Source: Macrocystis pyrifera
Lineage: Eukaryota > Sar > Phaeophyceae > Laminariales > Laminariaceae
Direction of reading: 5' to 3'
DNA length: 64,000 bases
Assembly: GCA_031763025.1 (NCBI GenBank)
Contig: JASSKH010000001.1
Coordinates: 12,875,102 to 12,939,101 of the forward strand
Shown here piece after piece: positions 24,154 through 36,992 of the stretch; positions within the stretch are counted from its first letter, which is position 1, and every line of letters begins with the position of its first letter. A model generated the notes under the pieces. The model saw only the letters and a list, made by a program, of their open reading frames with translations. It did no database searches and was not told the origin of the DNA. Made by a program: the position numbers and the translations under genes.

Positions 24154-25490
24154 GGTGTTGTACTCTGCAGTCTTGTCGGTATTTCACTCAAAACTGTGCA
24201 ATGTATACTCGGATGTTTCGCTCTCAGGACAAAACTACTTCTGCTGCAGTACTCGAAAAATACATTTCTCCATTCACAAATATCTTTCATTTTGGCACGT
24301 AACACGTAGAACGGGTCGTGCTACAGCAACACATTAACCCAACAACTCAAAAACAAGTTACCCGCATACAAAGATGTGAACATGTGACATGCCGCAAACA
24401 CACGTGTTGCTGTAATTAGGCACAATGGTTCAACAAATACACCTCTTTCTGCTGTACTTGTTCGGTGCTGCCAGCACCAGACCAACGCTATGCCAAACTC
24501 AGCAACAGGGTGGGCTTAGCAGTCCTCTTGCTGCATATGATACGTAATGACAATGAAAAGGTGCACACGAGCAAAAGATCTTTGTGCAGTCAATGAGCTC
24601 ACATCATTCGCACGTATCTCGACTGAATTATGATGGCACATTTACCCTTCTCATTCAAAATGTATTATGAAGTACTGATATACTGTTAGGACACAGCAAT
24701 GATACAGGAGCAGACGATTTGCGAAAACATTACTCGACGTTTCTGAATTGCTCTACTTTCATCTAATAAGACTCGTACTCGCATCGATGCCCAGCCAGAA
24801 CCCTCGACCAGTCAACCATAAATGAGGCAGACGTCATTGTCCTGGAGTGCGTCTACAGGATAACTTCAGCAAGGGAAACTATATACGTGTACGTCTGAGC
24901 ATCTTATTCCTATTTCCAACATTCCTAAATCTCAATCTTCAATGTTCGGAGATTATCTACCAATTTCAAATCAATCAATCTAATAACGGAAATCGCCACA
25001 GCAATCAATCAACAAAGTAAAAAATGCCTGGTGCGGACATACGTCCTTCCTGGTGGTGCCCCGGTCCCTTCTCCTCCATCCTCTCTCTCGTGGGGCAGCG
25101 CATCCTGTCGTGCACGTACGTTATCCCGATAAACACAGAAAACGGTTAGGCACTCCCGCCGCGATGCAGCCACCGCTTGCACATGCTCAACACGAATAAT
25201 AGATTATCCCTCTCAGAGTCGAAAAAAAAGAGTCACCGCGACGGATCTTTGCCTTCAAGTATGGCGTCGTTTGAAGTGAGACCATACGCCGGAGGATGGA
25301 AAGTAAAGTTTCAACGATGTTTCACGTCGTAGCAGTCGGCCCCAATATCATCTCATTCTAAAGAATAGAAAGGTCTTATTGAACTTCCTACAGCGTCTGT
25401 CACAACGGAATGTTGATGCCGATGCGTATAATTTCCCCCCCGTCCATTTAACGTCATCTGTTTGCTTCTCGCTCTCCCTCTCAGTCGCAC

Positions 25491-25491
<1 letters not shown>
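24154..25491. repeat. 1.34-kb direct repeat, copy 2
   Basis: Near-identical to 1-1352 in the same orientation, with small deletions (for example an ACGCTAGGTATGCC-type stretch shortened near 24487). The match ends at the GTCGCACT motif and is followed by a TA microsatellite. Similarity may extend further left, beyond what the window allows to be compared. Confidence 0.9.

Positions 25492-25521
<30 letters not shown>
25492..25521. repeat. TA microsatellite at the end of direct repeat copy 2
   Basis: About a dozen TA dinucleotides placed exactly where copy 1 has its A-rich run, so it probably grew from an A/T-rich element tail. Confidence 0.95.
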
Positions 25522-25527
<6 letters not shown>

Positions 25528-28500
25528 GTTGGGGCACAGCACGAGATCCCCCTGCACTTTTTCTCTATAACGGTCGATGTTTTGCGATTGTCGCGAGTCG
25601 AAGTCAACCCATTCAACCCATTCTTCCCTCGTCGACTCGCTTAGAATGGTGCCCGCCCAGCTCTTCGTTCTCAGCGGTCGATTCTATTTGATTAGTTCGA
25701 TAATCACCACAGTGTGATTCAATATTAACAATTTACTTCAAGTAGCATTTGAAGGTCCACTCTAGACAACCTGGGCGACAATATGTTGTGTATAAAATGA
25801 AAGAACGTGTCATCGACTGAGTATATAGAAAAATTCACACGTTGCCGTGTGGACCACCGAGGCGACCGGTTGTTGTTTGTACATACCTGGTAGCGGTCAA
25901 GCTAGTAAGTCAACCGACTTCATGAAGAGAAAGCAAATCTATTCTGGTAGATTACCTCCCTTCGTTCGTGAGAGATTCCGTAATCACTGTCGCACCGACT
26001 ACGGCTGCTTAATTAATCGAGTACTATACAAGCGATTAAGACGAGTAATAAACGTTCGTTGAAATAGCGTGATGATGGTATCAAAACGCAGGTTTCTCCT
26101 GCATTGTCAACTAAAGAAGTTGAGTAGTAATGCGACCCTGGTGATTTCCACAATCGAGGTTTCGACCCCGCATGCAGTGCCCCGTATTCGCCAAATGTTG
26201 TCTGTACATTGATGACCAGACGGGCTGACGCTACATCGGATGTAATCCCGTCAATACGTTCCTCACGTGGCTAGTATATTTCCTGTGACTACAGATACCG
26301 ACAACATTATCGTCCAACGCCTTACAGAGTGATATTCGATCTCGCGACGATTCATCAATCCTCCGCTTTTAAAATATTTTCGAAGGAATCATTGTGCTTT
26401 TTCGGTAGTGAGGCTACCGTTGATTCGACATCTCTAATGAACGACGGAGGTGAGCGAGAAACGTGTTGGGCCCAAAATCTATGCCCGCATGCACAGCGTT
26501 CAGATCACATTGGGTGTCACTGCAACCTGACCACGGCGACCGTTATTATATGAATCTTGTCTGGGGAGCAAACGCATCTTTGCCGTTCTGGACTGGTTTT
26601 AGGGAAGGGTCAAAGCTATGGAAGGGTAAAAATGAATGGAACACATTGAAGATTTCTTCCGCAATGGAACCCGACGTGATTAATTCCGTCAGTGCCCGAT
26701 AGATATTTTTGTAACAGGGTACAGAGAAGGATACGTCATTAACGTGTTCATGCTTCGAAACATTTGAGCATGACAGGGGTGATAGCGAAAAACAAAATAT
26801 ACGCGACAGAGTTAGCGCGGCGCGTGGCACGAAGATACGTGGGAACCCACTGTTAGTTTTGCGCGCAACCGTAGCTGGGACCATGATAAACCACTGATAC
26901 GTGTGAACGTAGTATGAGCTTCGTACTAGCCTCGCGACAACCAGAGGCGTATCGGCATCGAGGAAAAACGATAGAAACTGGACACAGATAAAAAACTCCT
27001 GTCCAATATCATGAAGACGATCCGACATTCCGAAAGCGCGGTTTTCAGAGGCCTGTTACTCGGGGTAGACAACCGCCAATTGATGTGTCTCCTTCAGCGC
27101 CAGTTTTATGTAAATCTAAAGTCCCGTGAAAATCGAGGTTTCCCGACCACGTACTCAGCAAGCCTCCCTCTCCTGATTTTATCAGGCCACAGTAAAACAA
27201 GGGGAAGACCCCTACGCTGTCGCGCCCCTGCGTGACAAAGGCAGCTTCTGCCTAACCGCACCCGCTCAAATATTTTCAAAGCACAACCTCGTCATACCGC
27301 ACTCGTCGCACGCGTGACGACAGATGCCGATTCAAGCTGTAGGCGGTAGCTGTGTGTTTTGTTGTTGTAGATTCTCCTGGGCATATCCTGGACGTATTGA
27401 CCTAGCTCACAACCTATTGGGAAACCGTCTGGAGGACACCTCGATGGCACCTTGATGTTCCAAGACATATGCATCGACCCGAAACAAAATGGTTAACTTC
27501 TTACAAGTTATATTCGAATGGTAAACAACTAGTTAACCTAATTTAAGACACCACAAGGACTTGCACAACGCATACACTGGTTAACGTGAAGGTATTTACA
27601 CGATGAACGTGTGGTTTGTGGGACTTTTGCTGGACGTCAGTGCGACTGAATAGCGCGACGGTGAGATTTAAAGACGTATCCGGAGCGATAGTTAACGTCA
27701 CCCCTACGATGGCAGACGTCACCACCGGGTATCGACCCGTTAGACTAAACCCACTATGAGATGTACGACACTTGGCTGCTCGTATACGGTGTCTATGTAA
27801 GGGTTAATTCACCGAGAATAGCACCTGATCAATTACACGAGGAGAGTAGAATTACACAAAGCCTGCAGCATTGCGTTGGTTCATCGGTCGGGAAAATATC
27901 TCTGGACAACATGGTCCAATAAAGATACAGGACGGCGCGAATGTGGGGTTTTTGGGGTGGGTCTGACATCCATGTATAAGGACTGAAATCGACAACTTGT
28001 TCCTGCGTGTAGATATCTAAATTCGCCGTGATAGTGTTTAGTGGAGCCGTATCACACTGATCGGTTCAATTTGAACGACAGTTTCACGGTGTCGAGGCGT
28101 CCTACGGCATAGACAGGGAGAGAAAAACCGTTGCGTCAAGCAAGCCCAAGGAACACTGGTATAACCCAGGAATATGTACGTTGGGCTTGGGCTGTTGAAG
28201 AAGGGCTTGTTTGCTCGATTTAGTTTTATTTTTTCGGAATACCCTGGAGCCTCTAATAGCCTCGCCATCGATACCATGTCATCGTTTAGTCAACGTAGCC
28301 AGTAGGACTCTTTCTTACACGTATTCATGCACAGTTTTTTTACGAAGCGCACCCACTACAATGCCCCAAACGTCTGCATTACTAGACAGGCGTAGGTTCT
28401 CTTGGAACAAGAGCATGCGGGCAGCCCTGTCCGTGGAGGATCGTGATGTAATGGCTTCATACACGCCAGGTTAACTTACAGTCGCACTACGCACAACTTT

Positions 28501-28574
28501 CAATGCATAACTGGGTGTCCTGCATATTGGTACTAGTTGACCCAGCCTTTTGTGTAGGATCATTTCAAGTGTGG
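25522..28574. other. No recognisable gene
   Basis: Several open frames exist, the longest 160 codons on the minus strand at 26546-27028. None shows a motif I recognise, a neighbour relationship or a matching copy elsewhere in the window. Confidence 0.45.
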
Positions 28575-29282
28575 TTACATCTCCGTTATGCTCAGCCAGA
28601 CATCAGTGTTCAACTTAGGGCCGTCCAGGCACAGCGATATGTCGTGGGTTTTATCAGTGAAGAGGTTAATGCTCTGGGAGCCAAGCATCGAACCGCAGGA
28701 CGTGGTTGTAGTGTGGACGCGTTCTACGATAGAGATAACACATTTTCGACAATAGGTGTTCTGAATGACGAGGTCCCCTAACCACAAATAGTCGGAATGC
28801 TTATGTTGTTTTCGAACATGACCTTATATTATACTTGGCCCATGGAAGTATTCATACGGATGCGACTCGAGTTTCATTACTCAGTTTTTGGGTGAGGTAT
28901 GGCGCTTCTTAAGGTCAAGTGAGGAGCCTCAGAACACAAACGGTGCACCTCTACTGTAGCATGCGTCACTGGTGGTTAACGTTGTCGAAAGCGTCCAGCG
29001 TCATGGTGTTGTCGTCACCCTGTGGAAGGCAATAGGAATCCTGACAATGTCTTGGGGTTTTATGAAGGAATTCATGACGCAGCACACACCGTCCTTTTCA
29101 GAGCTGTCAAAGATGTCCCCTGACGTGACCAGCCAGAGTTGGCCCGAATGTCGTATTCCCAGGTGCTGGAGGGTACGCAGACATTCGGGCTGCAAATGCT
29201 GACGGACTTCCTCGTGTTGTACCCGTGGGCGTCCACGTCTACCCAATTACTGTCGCTGACGTCGACCAGGACTGAAACAGAG
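28575..29282 (-). pseudogene. Diverged F5/8 type C-like domain, possibly split by an intron
   Basis: From about 29282 the minus strand reads VLVDVSDSNWVDVDAHGYNT, CSPNVCVPSSTW, ANSGWSRQG, then in the next frame SGDIFDSSEKDG, KPQDIVRIPIAFHR, and in a third frame GDDNTMTLDAF. About 300 bases further on, at 28575-28690, the end of the domain appears: INLFTDKTHDISLCLDG, TDVWLSITEM. This matches, element by element, FDLQTDETSELKLYLDD and VWLSLTEV of the 6428-6930 exon. The gap between the halves could be an intron or an insertion. This copy is clearly more distant than A, B and D and may stem from a different domain of the same protein. Confidence 0.45.
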
Positions 29283-29545
29283 GTGATAGTGTGCGACGGG
29301 TAGTTCGCATCCAGAGCGTTATAATATGGTAGATCTAGACGTGTTCTGTGATAGAGCTAGCACATTTCCGCTAAAACGTGTTCTGGATGACGGGGTTCCT
29401 TAAAACCAAAAACGTCGGAATCCCAATCCTGTTCGAAAAAAACAAAATGTATACATGACCAATTATAGTATCGATCGGCATGGAATTTGATTATGGCTGC
29501 AGTCAGTTTCCCGGTGAGGTGTGGAGATCTTTAGGTGAAGAGCTC
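28730..29545. repeat. Local duplication (28730-28935 and 29355-29545)
   Basis: Both parts read GTTCTGXATGACGXGGTXCC, then a GTCGGAAT motif, a TATACTTGGCC or TACATGACCAATTATAG motif, and a TTTXXGGTGAGGT motif, in the same order about 620 bases apart. Related sequence is at 22380-22500 and 48090-48300. These units flank the F5/8C-like piece, so they look like repeated intron/exon borders of the same gene family. Confidence 0.55.
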
Positions 29546-31774
29546 CAAAAATGGTAGGGTGAGCCAGTGCTTTACGATGTCTCTCTGTATCTGCTGAGCT
29601 TCACTCCTGTCTGTAGTCGTCGGTACGCAAAGAAAAATCATTTCGGTCGTAGTGCCATCATTGCACATTCGCTTTTCCCAATTATGAATCGCAGATTTGG
29701 TGGTTTCGGATTGTAACGTATACATAGATTTTTACGTTTCGAATGGTGGCGATATGTATTGATTCCACTCTCACTTAAACGATAACCTCGGCGGGCTCGT
29801 AAACCAGGGGATATGTATTTTTACATATTGTGGGTAAAAGAGTCTTGCCCAAAATAATGCCAATTACTACAAACCATCGATACGGATGTCTAAGCTGCCC
29901 AACGCTGAACTTAGTTTCACTAGTGTGATCGACAGCCTTAACAACTATCTAAATTGTTGACGATATTGTGGATTTTCAGGAAAACACATTTCTTCGAAAT
30001 AGTACAATGTGTTCTTTTTTATCTTCCTTCTTGGAAAGTCAAGCCTCAAAATAGAAAAAAAATGTCCGTTTCCACGTGGCGTTTGTTTGTGGGGCCACTA
30101 GTCTCAGTATTGTAATACTCGCTTGACACAAAGCCATTGTGCACTCACGTGACGAGCAGTGGACGTTTAAGCAACTTTGGAAGAACGGTGGTTGCCTTCA
30201 ACCACTGTGTGAAGAAATTCCTGTGTTGCTCCGCGAAAATATATTTCTACTGTAAGGGGTATTTTACACATCACAATCATCGAGTTTTATCCGGTGAAAA
30301 GGAATATTGCGAGGTACAGAATGTTTAGAAGGTTAAAACAACTTGTTCCAAACCATATAGTACAAATTTTTCATCGATTAGTGCATTCACACATTGAGTA
30401 GTATGCTGAGATGCTTTAGCCGCCACCATCGGTGGCCATTCCATGTCGATGGCCATCCAGTATATTTCTGCTTGGATTGGTGCAGTCATGGGCTTTCGTG
30501 TAGAGTGTATTGTTAGTTTGCAAGCAATTGTACATTCAGAATATGTCATGAAGTATAACTGTGCACTGTCTGCACAAGAAACAACTGTGATGATAATTGT
30601 GCCTGAAACGTCGCAGCCATGGGCCCTACACGTAGATGGCACTGTACGCGGTGAGCGTGCAAGGCGAAAAGATGTAGAGCAAGACCTGAAGTAACCTACA
30701 GGTCGAAAGAAAGCCTACTGGTGGTTACTCTCCAGGCACGTACGTTTAAAAAAAAGTGGGATGCAAAGGGTATGTCATGTCAGAAGTATACACGCATCCG
30801 TGACGAGTGCCTGATGGTTTAGATAACTTTCGCCATATATAGTGGTCCAAGTACGTCGAAAGTAGTACAGGGGATGAGTCATATTCACTGGCACGTAGTA
30901 TATTGTAGTCTTAACCCATTTGCGTGCATGTTTAGATGATATCAGACAAGCACACTGGACGAACACAATGCGTGCGTGGCAAATATTGGTGCGACCGTCT
31001 CAGGCCGATCAGTACCATCACGGTACGCGAAGCCTAGACATACATGTGAGGTTCCAAACTTAACCGAGTCGATACAAACAGAGCTAACTATCATGGAACT
31101 GCATGGACATTACCTATTCTGTCTCTCTCTCGTTACGTAGTCGCCACTGGGGGCTCTATATCCGTTTGGTCTGGCCACAAGCGAGGACAACATCATCCAC
31201 AACGACTGTAGAAGGCTTGAAACACATCAATCGTATCAATGTCCATGACATGTATATCTTAACCAGTATGCGCTTCTCTGACCATACCAACTGTGTATTT
31301 AAGATGCTCGCCAGTAAGTGTACATATCGTCAATGGCCTCTACATTTGTCTTTTTCCGGCTGGGGTAGACCCTAGTCTTCCAGGCATGCCTTCAAAATGC
31401 CTGAACTACTGGTTCTGAAACAGGCGTGCCTGAACTACTATTTCCGTGCCTTTATTTCCTATCTTTATGCCTATCTCAAATGAACTTTGCTCATTCACAC
31501 AAAGATACTTGAAATAAGTATTGTGCTTGTCTTGGGGCAACTTGAAAGTTTCAGGCACGGCTCGGGCATAATTTTAAGGCAAATGCCTCCCATAGATAGG
31601 AACACCAAGACAAGGCAGACATATGCCTATCGTTTGGCCAATCACAGTTTCTTTAGCCTGCGGTGTGCCCATCTCGACGCGCTTGAACGCCTTAAAGTCC
31701 AGGGCCTAGCCTGGGGTTTAGCGATGGTCGCTGGCCGGGTACGGGAATAGATCGCTGAACTATCAAACTCCTAT
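29546..31774. other. No recognisable gene; TGCCT/AGGCA-rich stretch at 31380-31640
   Basis: Open frames of 105 codons (minus, 30325-30642) and 90 codons (plus, 31103-31375) carry no motif I recognise. Just before the gypsy LTR, 31380-31640 is rich in TGCCT and AGGCA motifs, including two copies of TGCCTGAACTACT at about 31399 and 31428. It may be a small old inverted-repeat element, but I could not define termini. Confidence 0.4.
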
Positions 31775-32270
31775 TGTGATATAGGTGGAGTATTCAAGGG
31801 CTATAGACATAGAAAATACGTTGCAGTCTTGTAGTCTCACGAATACGAGAATAATCCAAAGAATGGATTAACCCAGCGGATATTCCGTTAGTCGAGAGTA
31901 ACGTTCTCTTCGGAATGTTCCCTAGGGCGGATAGCCCGTTAGACGAGAGTAATGTTCCTTGACGCAGATAGGACTACCAAGTGAGAAGCTCTTATATTAG
32001 CAGAAGAACGACCGGTAGCCATAGGAAAGTTCTGTAGGCGTACATCAGATAAAAGGAATTTAGGAGAGCTTGTGGCGTGGGGTGGGACGAGTATATCTGG
32101 GCGTCGAGTCCCACCCCCCTACCTCTCACTTCTCTACCAGAGCACCTCCTCAGCTCTCGCCATCAATAAGAAGATCTAAATCAGAAGAAGCGAAGCACTG
32201 CTTTCCAGCTGCCAGAACCACCTGCGTCCCTTACCACTACCCTTACCACTACCCTAGAGCGGTCACCGCA
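31775..32270 (+). repeat. 5' LTR of the gypsy element
   Basis: Begins TGTGATATAGG and ends GGTCACCGCA, i.e. TG...CA. Same length (496 bp) as the 3' LTR at 44116-44611, with about 8 mismatches and no indels noticed. Confidence 0.95.
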
Positions 32271-35188
32271 TCACATCTGACGTCGTCGCATTCAACGAAT
32301 GTTCTGGCCAAGCTTGGGACTGCAGCGCTTCTTCTAGATCTTCTCACGATCATGTGAGCCATCCCTATCCGGGTGGCATCTGATTTTGAAGTAATTTTGT
32401 TTTTTGTTTTTATGTGCCCTGTTTCTCGTTTCTTTCGTTCTTCTTGCTCTCTCTTTTCTTTCGTTTTTTCTTCTTTTTGTTTAACGAACCTGCGTTACTG
32501 AGTGCGTTTATAGTGTAGAGCGTGACAAGCTGCCTAGTGGCATAAGTAGACGCTTCTCCCCTCCCAGTATAGGTGAGTTGACGCTTCTCTCCTCTTAGTA
32601 GGCACCGTCAAATCGCACGTGCAAGTACGTACAACAAGCTCTGCTGTTCTTTCTTAGTAAGTACTTGATATATAAGTACTGGTGCTATTAGCAGTATGAT
32701 GATCGAGGTTTGTTTTTTCCGCTCCTTATACCCCGTCTCCGCCGTGGAATGACGAGATCGATGACCTCCACGATACGATTCCACGTGGTTGAATGCACCT
32801 GGAGACCCCCCCAAATGACCTCGTGCTCATCGCACAAACCAAGCAGCGTTTTCCTTTGTACCCCTCCGCCTCGATATGCCCGCCCTTTCACAGGGAATGC
32901 ACGTAGTAAGTACTACTGTAGGTGGAACTACTGGCACATTCTTGCCCGCAGACATTTTGTCTGCATCTTCCGGTTTATACCCGTGTTGTATAGGATTTGA
33001 CCCTTACCACGACTACAAAGAAGCTGCTATCGTACTGGTAGGACAACCACGCAGCAGTACCTTATTCTTTGGTACCAGTACGTGATATGTATGCCGGTGG
33101 TGTGACCTACTACGCCATCGTTAGTATACGCATCTGTATGCAGCGTACAAACGGCTCGACCATAATTGCGAATTGTATCCGCTTGTATCCATCGCATGGA
33201 ATATTCGCCTGCGAGTTCTTGAGAGGCCATTATTATTATTTATTTATTTTTACCTGATACGAGCAATGGTATACGTATTGACTGACCTCACTTGCGACCC
33301 CCTGATAGCGAGAAGAATCATATATATATATTTTATTTTTATTTTTTTTCGTGCCGTTACCGGATTTCAAACCATATACTGGCCTACAGAGACTGGTATA
33401 CGAGCGAGGTACAAATAGTGAATAGTGGTACCATGGTACGTAGTAATAATATTACGTATATTATAGAGAAAATTCCCGTGAACCTCCCCCTCGTTCCCTG
33501 CCATATATTCAGGTAGCCAAACGATGCACAATTGGGTCGGTCTCCCCGTCTCGATGTGATGTGTGTGTGTGTAGGAACGCATATACTCGCAGAACAATCT
33601 TATATGGTTGCACGTAGTAGCTCTTTTGGGACCAGCGTACATATGTGCACCCCTCTTCAGATTGGCCCATCCTTACGCTGCTTCTACCCTACGAGGTACA
33701 GAACAAGCGGCATGATGCACCTCTTGCGGCGCCTTCACTATAAGAACAGGGCGCATGTTGCCAAAATTGACCAGATTTCTGCTACATTTTTTTGCCCCAC
33801 TCCCACAGCCTACAGAATACAAACAACGGCCATTATTCCATTTGTTTTTGTTTTTTTTTGTATTACTGCTGCTCTTTACGTGCACGTTTCCCAGCGTTAC
33901 GACATAACACAGCTTTATGATGCTGAACCTTGTCCCACGGCTGCCTGTGTGCATCTAAATTTCTCAGTTTTACGCCAGAAATACGGTATAAGCTGCCTAC
34001 GTGCACGATCTTCAGCGTTAACGATACAACGAGGCTTTATGGCGCCCAACCTTGTCTGACTACTGCTGTTTACGTCTACCCCCCCCCCAGCTGTACTACA
34101 TTAACAGAATGTACGACACCTGATCTGGTCCGAATCTTCTGTTTGGTCGAGTTTGTTTTCCCTCCCTTTCCCGTTTCGCTTTCGACTTTTGTTTTTTGTT
34201 TTTTGTTTTTTTTTTCCCGACTTTTAAGCCAAAGCAGGGTAGACACTGTTCGAGTTTGTAACAAGTGTTATTTTCCAGCGTATCCCATCCCTACCCGCTT
34301 TTACAAATATGCAGGGTACACGCTGCCTAGAACTGTAACACTACAAAGGCTACACAAACGAGTAACATATCATGTGTTTACCCCTTGTTTGTCCAGCTTC
34401 TCACAAAAACAGCAGCTGCCTGCTGCTCATATATGGGGCATAATAACTGTGGCCCGGGCAGTGACCAGTTCCAAGGAGATGAACTAAATGCTGGCCAAAT
34501 TAAACAAAATAATATACACTTTTCGCGGCGGATTAGAGTATTGGACCTCCCCACAGGAGCCGAATGATACTATTTTCCACATTTTTACGTACCGGGGTCA
34601 ATTTATTTATTTTTTGTTTCCCACTTGTGTTCCGAAATGCACCGGTTGCTGTCTGTTTTGCCACGGAACGACAAGCTGCCCACCGTTTAGGGAATCGCCC
34701 GATATTCTGTGCAGCTACTAAATAGTGCCGGCATGCTGCATTTTTTTTCCCCGACTCGACCTGCACATTTTCTGTACGGGTACACTTATTTGTATCCCAA
34801 CGAAAGGTCTTGCACTGCCCACGCTCTGTAATCGTCACGCCCTGCTATCATTACGAACATTGGGCATTTCAGACCGAGTTCTGTTCAATTATGTTCAACT
34901 GATATCACTTGAGTGACCCCGGCGTCACTACCGTCAATCAAACGCGAGGCGCCTGACGCTAGTTAGATGCCCTCAACTATAAAAATTCCTTCGACGGGCA
35001 CTAAAATCGTGGCACGCACAACCTCAACACCCCCTATCATACGTCTTTACCGTCACTCCTTTCTCTCTCCTAGATCGGTTTGTTGGTATTGTAGCCGCCT
35101 ACCCTGATCCAAGCCTGGATCCACCCACCCTCTCCATCTTCCACCAAACCTTTTCCTGCCCCAGTACAAGCGTTCCACCCGCCTAAAC
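32271..35188 (+). other. Gypsy leader region, 2.9 kb, no gene
   Basis: An unusually long stretch between LTR and gag. It is T-rich with several poly-T and TTTTG runs (32390-32480, 33338-33350, 34190-34216). It contains a 12-bp palindrome GTACCATGGTAC at 33428-33439. A diverged tandem repeat of about 121 bp starts at 33878 and 33999 (ACGTGCACG, then CAGCGTTA, CTTTATG, AACCTTGTC), with a possible third degenerate unit near 34300. No open frame has a recognisable domain. Another element nested here cannot be excluded. Confidence 0.5.
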
Positions 35189-36992
35189 ATGGCCGAGAAA
35201 GCTTCCTCCACCAACATTCCCGGCGCCCACCCCCCCGACGCCACCAACCCCCGCGAGGCGAGGTATGCCGCAAGGGCCTTTCGCGCTACCGACGACGACA
35301 CCCCTGGCTTCGAAACCATTCGGAGCGACTTCACGCTACACCCCACCACACCGGGATCTTCTCCAATGGGAGCACTCACGACCAGTGCCGGGCCTACCAT
35401 CAACCCGGAGGTCTCTGCACAGGAAACCTCCACCCTGGCTCTCAATCCGGGGCGTTACCAAGGCGATCCCACGGCCCTCCGTGAGTGCCGTGCGGCCCTC
35501 AAAGCCCACCACGAGCAGCTCCTCCTTCTCGCGAAAGAGGGCGCTGACCTCCTACTCGTGTTACCGCCGTCCCCCACCCTTTCCTCGAACCCTTTCGACT
35601 CCACCTATGGGACCACAGGTGCGACCGCGGCCACCACGGCCCAATCGCAGCCGTTCGCTCCTCACCATGGGCACCCTATACGTCCGCCGCGATGTCTAGG
35701 ACCAGAACCTCCCAGCCTCCCAAAAACCAAACTGGGACCACAATGTCCCAGGCACCACTACCGGCCCAACCCTTGCCAGCCCCCATACCCACTGGGCACC
35801 GGCATCCGCAGACGTTCGGCTTTGAGCCCAATGACTGGGTCTTCCTCGACGCTAAGCTCCGCTGGATGCAGAGTACACGCGACGCGACGGCCTCGGATGT
35901 CTCGCTAGAGACACACCGTGTATGGCGGCTCTTCACATCCGACTGTAACCCGTCGATCGCTTTCGTTCTGGCCCGCGTCGCCACCGAGGGTGTTTCTTCC
36001 GAGTTCATCGGGGCCGCCCATACCCGTTTACTTGAGCCACGGTATTGTCACTCGAACGCCGACCGCGGCTACGTGTGGAACCCAACCGTCTCGACCCGCT
36101 CCCCCGACACACCCAGCCACCCGCCCCACGACGGACACGCCATCGCCGGTGACACCGCCCCTTCCCACCTCGACAGCGCCCTCCCACGACGACAGCGCCC
36201 CCCTCCACACGAGCGCGCAGCCTGATGACGAGAGCCAACACGGAGCCCACGACGGAGGCGGAACGTCGTGGTGTCCCACGCCCACGCCCTACGAGCTCAC
36301 GGTGACCCCTGCCCCAACTGCAATGGCACGGACATAGTATGAAGACCTTCTCCGAGCACTTCGCAACACGTTCGGCATCCTCAGCCCGGTACGCCTACCG
36401 CCAATGGCAGCAGAGGATGCTCTTATATCGCCGTGGACACTACGAGCACAACCTGGAGCGAAACTCCAACCGCTCCGACAACAACAACCGTCGAGGCAAC
36501 AACAACAACAAACCGCAGCGGAAACTACAACAGCAACCGCTCCAACGAGAACCACTCCCGCAACTACCGCGGCAACAACGGGCGCTCCGACAACTGGCGG
36601 CACAACAACGGCCGGACATACGACAACGGCAACCGACAGTCGCCAGGGCAACAGTTACATCGACAACGCATCGAGCCTGCCCCCTCGTCTTCAGCATTGA
36701 CGGTGCATACCCCTGCGACCAACACTTCCGCACCTGCCGCCCCCGCGAACATGCGGATGGGCAGCAACCACTCGGGTACCCACCCGAACCAACGGCCACC
36801 GGGCACCTTCCGCACCAACTGACAAACCGGTGGTGGAGCAACTGCCGCATCTCCACCAACAGCATCTACTGCGAGCACCCGAGGCTCCCAGGACGCACGA
36901 ATAAATCACGTGCATCACGCCTCCCCGACCCCTGCCCTCCAATGCCCCCCCCCTACCCCAGCCCATTTCACAGCCACTTGTTCAAGCACTGA
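35189..36992 (+). pseudogene. gag of the gypsy element (frameshifted)
   Basis: The start is taken at the first ATG after the leader, in context AAACATGGCC, reading MAEKASSTNIPG. This frame stays open to 35908 and is proline-, threonine- and alanine-rich. From about 35692 the next frame reads a more structured part (FGFEPNDWVFLDAKLRWMQ, ETHRVWRLFTSDCN), which I take as the capsid-like portion, to about 36225. A third frame continues from about 36339 with FSEHFAT and AYRQWQQR, then an asparagine/glutamine/arginine-rich stretch. No CCHC zinc knuckle could be read in any frame. At least two frameshifts separate these parts. The identification as gag rests on position and composition rather than on a diagnostic motif. 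Confidence 0.6.

Noticed and set aside
26546..27028. 160-codon minus-strand open frame
   Set aside because: No recognisable domain, no second copy in the window, and overlapping frames on the other strand are equally open.
30325..30642. 105-codon minus-strand open frame
   Set aside because: Composition is plausible but there is no motif or context to support a gene.
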